Below are positions 59,374-64,000 of a stretch of 64,000 nucleotides of DNA, one piece after another. The translations under genes and the position numbers were made by a program. The notes below the pieces were generated by a model. It was not told the origin of the DNA. It did no database searches and was given only the letters and a program-made list of their open reading frames with translations. The DNA comes from Zingiber officinale (taxonomy: Eukaryota > Streptophyta > Magnoliopsida > Zingiberales > Zingiberaceae): the NCBI RefSeq assembly GCF_018446385.1, contig NW_024589857.1:248001-312000 (forward strand). The letters run 5' to 3'. Position 1 is the stretch's first letter. The number at the start of each line of letters is the position of its first letter.

Positions 59374-60850
59374 GTGGAAGTGGCGGATCTAGAGGAGGAA
59401 AAGAACTGGGAGCGGACAAAGGCAAAGGAAAAGCTAAATCAAAGGGCAAAGGCAAGAGGAGTGCATGCGATGAAGGTAACGACAATGAGTATCGTATTAT
59501 TTTTTAGAAATGAAGAACATAAATTTAGATATGATTCTCTTATTGTTAGAAAGATTGTTTGTACTAGATATATGGATCCAATTACCATGGATATTTTGGA
59601 TGTTAAAGATAATATAGATTGGATGATTAGCGCTTTTAATTGGAATGATATGATGTACACACATCTACCAACATATCCCCACCTTATCATTGAGTTTTAA
59701 GTTCAATTGAGGTCCACTTCACTTTTGAAGAAGATTATATTGGCAATATTAGTTTTTGACTGATGAACCAAAAATTCCAGTAGATATTTAGTGATTTTAA
59801 TAATTGTTTTGGCCTACCTACTAGTTGTTATCGTAGATTTGATTCAAATCTTAGCTGGAATGGGTTTTGGACCTCTATTACCAGGTTAAAAAAAATCCTT
59901 ATGAGTCCTCTAGAGCTAAGGCTTCCTATATACAAAACCCCGTATTCAGATACCTTCACCGTGTAATGAGCAAAACCATATTCGGTAGAGGGGATAGTAA
60001 TAGGGTAGTTAAAAAAGTATAACTTTACTCTTTTTGAGTAATGCTCAATAAAGTTGATTTTGATACCGATTTCCATTTTCTACAAACCCTTGTAAGAGTC
60101 AAAAAAGCAACCTCGGGGTTGATAGTCTTTGGTGGATTGATCACCCAAATAGATATAAATCTGGGTTGTGAACTTGATGAGTTGGAAGTCATTCATGGCA
60201 ACAACAAGATCGATATTGATGCATGTCTTGCCATGAAAATGATTTATCGGTATGAGAATGGGTTTGCCTTTCCTAGAAAGGATGGTTTTCCATTACCTCT
60301 ACCTTATACCAAGTATACCATAGTTCGCAACCCTGCTAATTGGGTTATTACTGACGGAGCTCCCGAGTTTGTTACCCCTAGTAGAGGACACCAAGCTCCA
60401 CATCGAACCCTCATCATCTGGGCATCCATAACTGTCCGGACATCTAGAACTTGCTAGACATTCTTTTGCTTATGATATAGGTCATTCCAAATTTAATTTT
60501 TCTGATTTCCTTACCTCTTTGAATTCACTTCATGAGAAGTATAATATCCAACAACAAATGTTGGAGGGGCACTTCAAATTGTCGAATGACCAGTTCCAAG
60601 AGGTACGCGATCATTTTTAGTTCACGAGAAATTTCCAAAGCCAGGTGGCCAAGTTTGTTCAGGATTATAATACCGACCAGGCGAGAATGAGAGAATTTAT
60701 GGAGGTCATGTCATCACTAGACACCAGTTAGATAGACACGCTTTACCACTACCATGAGTAGCTTGGCCAGACACCCAGTTTCCCTAGTTTTCCTTCTAGC
60801 CGACAAGGACGAGGACCTCCCTTTCCCCCATCTCTACCACCATATTGATT
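59374..60850 (+). pseudogene. Athila ORF-1-like gene, decayed
   Basis: The first frame (59374-59700) contains RKIVCTRYMDPITMDILDVK, then NWNDMMYTHLPTYPHLIIEF, the conserved start of Athila ORF-1-family proteins (PF03078-type). A second piece at 60041-60457 carries LITQIDINLGCELDELEV and a YTKYTIVRNPANW segment. Stop-rich sequence continues to about 60850. The function of this ORF is not settled; some authors call it envelope-like. No intact frame longer than 138 codons remains, so it is inactive. Confidence 0.75.
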
Positions 60851-61942
60851 TCGCCAAGATGATGAAAAGTTTAGGTCGGGTGGGGGGGGAGGGGGAGATG
60901 TTTACATAGTCTGAGTCCTTTGCATTTCTTTTCTTTACATCTTCAGCACTTTCATTTGTTTTGCTTGTTTTCATTTTTCAGTTCTATGCTACATCTTTGC
61001 TTATTTTCATGTTAGTGTTTACCAATCTTTATTCATTTTATTTTGATTGTCGCTTTGACTATATTTTTAATTACTTTGTGGCATGTCGAGAACATCAATC
61101 CTCACATTACCGCTGATTTGTCTAATAGCAAAATGGTTAGCACATTCATTTCTTCATTCATGTGTTGTGGAAATAATGCTAGTATGTTTAGTGTACTTCT
61201 TTTCACTATCTTTAGTAGCATGGAATGAGCTAAGTATTGTATGGAGATAAGTTTAAGTTTTGGCCTAATCTTAAGGATCTTACCTCCACTTCATGTAAGG
61301 TTAAATAGTAGATAACTTTGAAATAGTCATGATTCATCTGAATTATTTAGTACTTTGGTTCTCATGGTGATTTCTTGGATTCTATTTTGGTTATTGGATG
61401 ACCTCGGATCATGTCAACTCATTTAGAAAAAACAAAATCCATGTATTTACATTTATATATTTGCATTTGTGTTAGTGCTTCACCTTTAAAGCACAAAAAA
61501 ATTATATGAATAAGGGATAAAAAATAATTATCGTGAGTGGAAACTAACAATTTATCCCTTTGAGAACGAGTTAGGTTACTAAGGAAATAAATGTTATGTT
61601 TCTCTTGATTTTGAGTAGTCCTTTGAGACCTTGTGTAGATTAGGAAGTATGAACCAAATGTGTGGTAGGTAAGTGCCTATCATCGAGAACATTAGGAACT
61701 TAATTGGATGACAACTTGACTCGAACAGAGATTGAAACTTGAAGAACTTGAGTCACTTATTGCACTGTGCATAAGAACTTATGCTTAGGTCATACTTAGG
61801 TTACTCCACAATCATGCTCACTAATGAAACTAGTTAATAGAGTTAGGCAAGTGCAGTAAGGATTATGATGCATTATAGAAGCACATGAATTTATATGACG
61901 ATATTTTACTTGAGGACAAGCAAATGTTCAAGTCTGGGGGTG
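60851..61942 (+). other. 3' untranslated internal region and polypurine tract of the Athila-like element
   Basis: Contains a G-rich run (GGTGGGGGGGGAGGGGGAGAT, at about 60879-60899) that looks like a central or secondary polypurine tract. The real tract, AAGTCTGGGGGTG at about 61930-61942, abuts the 3' LTR. No genes were seen. Confidence 0.55.
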
Positions 61943-62848
61943 TGATGTACATAGATTATATACACTTTTATGCATGTTTTGACACATATTTACGTACTTT
62001 ATTTGCTCTTGATCTGTACATTTCTACACCTCTTATCATATTTTTTTTTTTATCATAATTACTCTTCTTTATCGGAGATCTACTCTTTTTATGCTTTTCT
62101 ATTGATAGGATTCATTTTTGGACTGAAAACGATGCTCATTGACGCTTCGGAGAACAAACGAAGCAAAAGGGCTTGACCGTGTGAACTTCACATGACCATA
62201 CCACTTACCAGAGGTGGAGAAGACTCTGGTCATGTGGTTCCATACGACCATGCCAAAGAAGCAGAGAAGAAGAAGGTCATGACTGTGTGGCCTACCAGAG
62301 GAGGAGCAGAGCATGACCGTGTGAATCCACATGGTTGTGCCACCTGACCAAAGACCAAGCAGAACAAGGTCGTGTGACTCCACACGGTCGTGCCACCTGA
62401 CTAGAGACTAAGAAGAGCACTGTCGTGTGGATGCCACACGGCCATGGCACTGGTTGTGCTAGGCTTGTGCCTAACACTATTTAAGGGGATTTCTTCCCCT
62501 TTCCAAGGGGAGGAAGGTTCTCCCTTTGGGAGATCTATCTTGGTGCCAATCTACATTCTTCTCGATCTTCGTTCGACGATCTGAGGTCATATTCATCATC
62601 TCATCGACTCTGGAAGCAAAGGATTAGATCCGAAGATCACTCAATGCAATCAAATAAGCTTCTTCTCCCTTCCTCTTTTAGTTGGGTTTGGATGCTTTCA
62701 ATTCTTATGTCTTTGGATTCTTCCCTTTGTGCCATGGAGTAGATCAATTGTTTTAGGATTAAGGAAGTAATTGTGATGTGGATTGATGTAAGAACTCATG
62801 GATATGTCAATTTTCTATCTATATGACATTACCATGCCTTGTATCTAT
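61943..62848 (+). repeat. 3' LTR of the Athila-like element, cut by a later LTR insertion
   Basis: Begins TGATGTACATAGATTATA and is collinear with the 5' LTR, including ACCTCTTATCATATTTTT, the CCGTGTGG array (62160-62470) and AAGGGGATTTCTTCCCC. At 62848 it stops at ...GTATCTAT. The 5' LTR continues at the matching point (about 52695) with TTGATCTTATATGC. Confidence 0.9.
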
Positions 62849-64000
62849 TGTTGGTGCAATTTTCCTAGGTCAAGATTGATCAGGTTGACTAAGCTTGAAT
62901 TGACTCAAGATTGAGTCGTAATGTGTGAGTTTCATTGTTTGACAATATATGAAGATTATTTTGATCATGTATGGAGATTGCAGGAGAAATAGTCCATTTG
63001 AAGAGATTGGTCAAGGTTGACCAGTTTAATGTAAAGAAGAGTCAAGTAGGCCAAGGTTGACCAGATACTTGACTGGGAAGTCTAATGGAAAGGTTGGTAG
63101 AAGATGAAAATCCAAGTAGGTCAGTCTTGACCGGACACTTGGTGTGAAAGTCCTGGTGAGTGAAGCCAGGCAGAAGGAAAGTCCTAGTGAGTGAAGCTAG
63201 GCAGAAGGGAAATTCTGGTGAGTAAAGCAAGGTGAAAGACCTAGTGAGTGAAGCTAGGCAGATGAAAATCCTGGTGAGTGAAGACATGTGAAAGCCCTAG
63301 TGAGTGAAGCTAGGCAGTAAAGAAGTTCTAGTGAGTGAAGCCAGACATGTGGAAATCTAGGTGGGTGCAGGGTGACTAGACACCTGGTGTTTGAAAGTCC
63401 AAGTGGGTCAAAGGATTGACCATATACTTGGTGACGAAGCCCTAGCAGGTCGAGGTTGACCATATTCTAGGCACGAGCGAGTCCCAACATGTCACGGTTG
63501 ACCGGATGTTGGGTATAGGAACCCTAGACTTGAGTTAGTCAAGTTAGGGTTGTTAATAGATCAACCTATCGATTGAACCAGAGCTCAATCAATCAGCCGA
63601 TTGATTGGATGTCATTCACGCAGGAGAGCAGTGTGCTCCCTAATCGATCAACCGATCGATTGTGCCACTCCAATCGATCAACCAATCGATTGTGCCGTTC
63701 CAATTAATCAATCGATTGATTGAGGTTCAGTTTCTTGCAGTGATGCGAGAAAAAGTAGGAATCGATTGGTTAATCAATTCTAGGGCTTTCTATGAAAGCA
63801 CAAAATGCTTCTGGATCGATTAGCTGATCGATCCAGCTACACCCAATCGATTGGTCGATAGATTAGGATATGACTGTTATGTAGGTAGCAAGCTTTAGAT
63901 AGCTAGGATTACACTGATCTGACTTGGAAATTGATTGGGAGCAGACATAATCGATTGGGAGCCCTAGGAGCGTAGAGTATAAAGTCGTTGGCGAGCTTTC
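62849..64000 (+). repeat. LTR of a related Copia-type element, running off the window
   Basis: Begins TGTTGGTGCAATTTTCC, like the minus-strand LTR at 31267-38928. Diagnostic units GTGAGTGAAGC(T/C)AGGCAG and CCTAGTGAGTGAAG recur at 63140-63340, and palindromes such as AATCGATCAACCGATCGATT at about 63550-63860. The element lies in plus orientation and its other end is outside the window. The host bases just before it, TCTAT (62844-62848), would be the target duplication. Confidence 0.8.

Larger units (their letters stand above)
51815..64000 (+). mobile_element. Athila-like Gypsy element (5' LTR, gag, protease, ORF-1-like, 3' LTR), decayed and interrupted
   Basis: The 5' LTR at 51815-53368 is followed by a primer-binding site TGGCACCGTTGCTGGGGA (53375-53392), close to the TGGCGCCGTTGCCGGGGA typical of Athila/Tat elements primed by tRNA-Asp. 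Gag (53650-54556), protease (55197-55838), an ORF-1-like region (59374-60850) and a 3' LTR from 61943 are in the expected order. Between protease and ORF-1 no RT, RNase H or integrase is seen. The inserted solo LTR (56366-58818) explains most of that gap's length, so the element was already lacking pol. The 3' LTR is cut at 62849 by another LTR that runs off the window, so the true end lies outside. Confidence 0.8.

Overview
The window is plant nuclear DNA, most likely from a monocot and possibly a Zingiberales species such as a ginger relative. The evidence is a spliced multi-exon gene with GT-AG introns, AT-rich intergenic DNA, and dense nested Copia, Gypsy (Athila-like), CACTA, hAT-like and Harbinger-like elements. 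The order-level guess rests on repeat style and the type of cysteine-rich peptide, so it is an inference. No rRNA, tRNA, CRISPR or bacterial-type genes were seen.

Region by region. 1-6245: two decayed Copia retrotransposons, one on each strand. 6246-19457: AT-rich spacer, then the one large intact gene, 14 exons encoding about 2818 residues, with an N-terminal Upf1/SEN1-like helicase, a central UvrD-like helicase and a C-terminal alpha-solenoid (plant TRANK1-like family). 20006-20435: a two-exon gene on the minus strand for a secreted cysteine-rich peptide of the ESF1/MEG type. A decayed second copy of it, with flanking DNA, lies at 43777-46410 and was later split by a Harbinger-like insertion. 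22157-25910: a complete gag-only LTR element with a perfect target-site duplication (TSD).

26435-42236 is a Russian doll. A dead Copia element was cut by a 13 kb CACTA transposon (28113-41156, TSD AGT). The CACTA contains no visible transposase. It carries fragments of at least four host genes in the same orientation: acetyl-CoA synthetase, a HAD-type pyrimidine 5'-nucleotidase, the tRNA thiolation protein CTU1 and mitochondrial ATP synthase beta. A second gag-only LTR element (31267-38928, TSD GCTTC) sits inside it.

42538-51814: LTR scraps, short DNA transposons and a 2.85 kb solo LTR inside a Tourist-like element. 51815-64000: an Athila-like Gypsy element with gag, protease and an ORF-1-like gene but no reverse transcriptase or integrase seen. 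It is interrupted by a related solo LTR (itself hit by a hAT-like element), and its 3' LTR is cut by another LTR that runs off the window. Apart from the helicase-like gene and the small peptide gene, almost everything is mobile DNA. The new material lies mainly in the gene-capturing CACTA and in the palindrome arrays of the LTR families.
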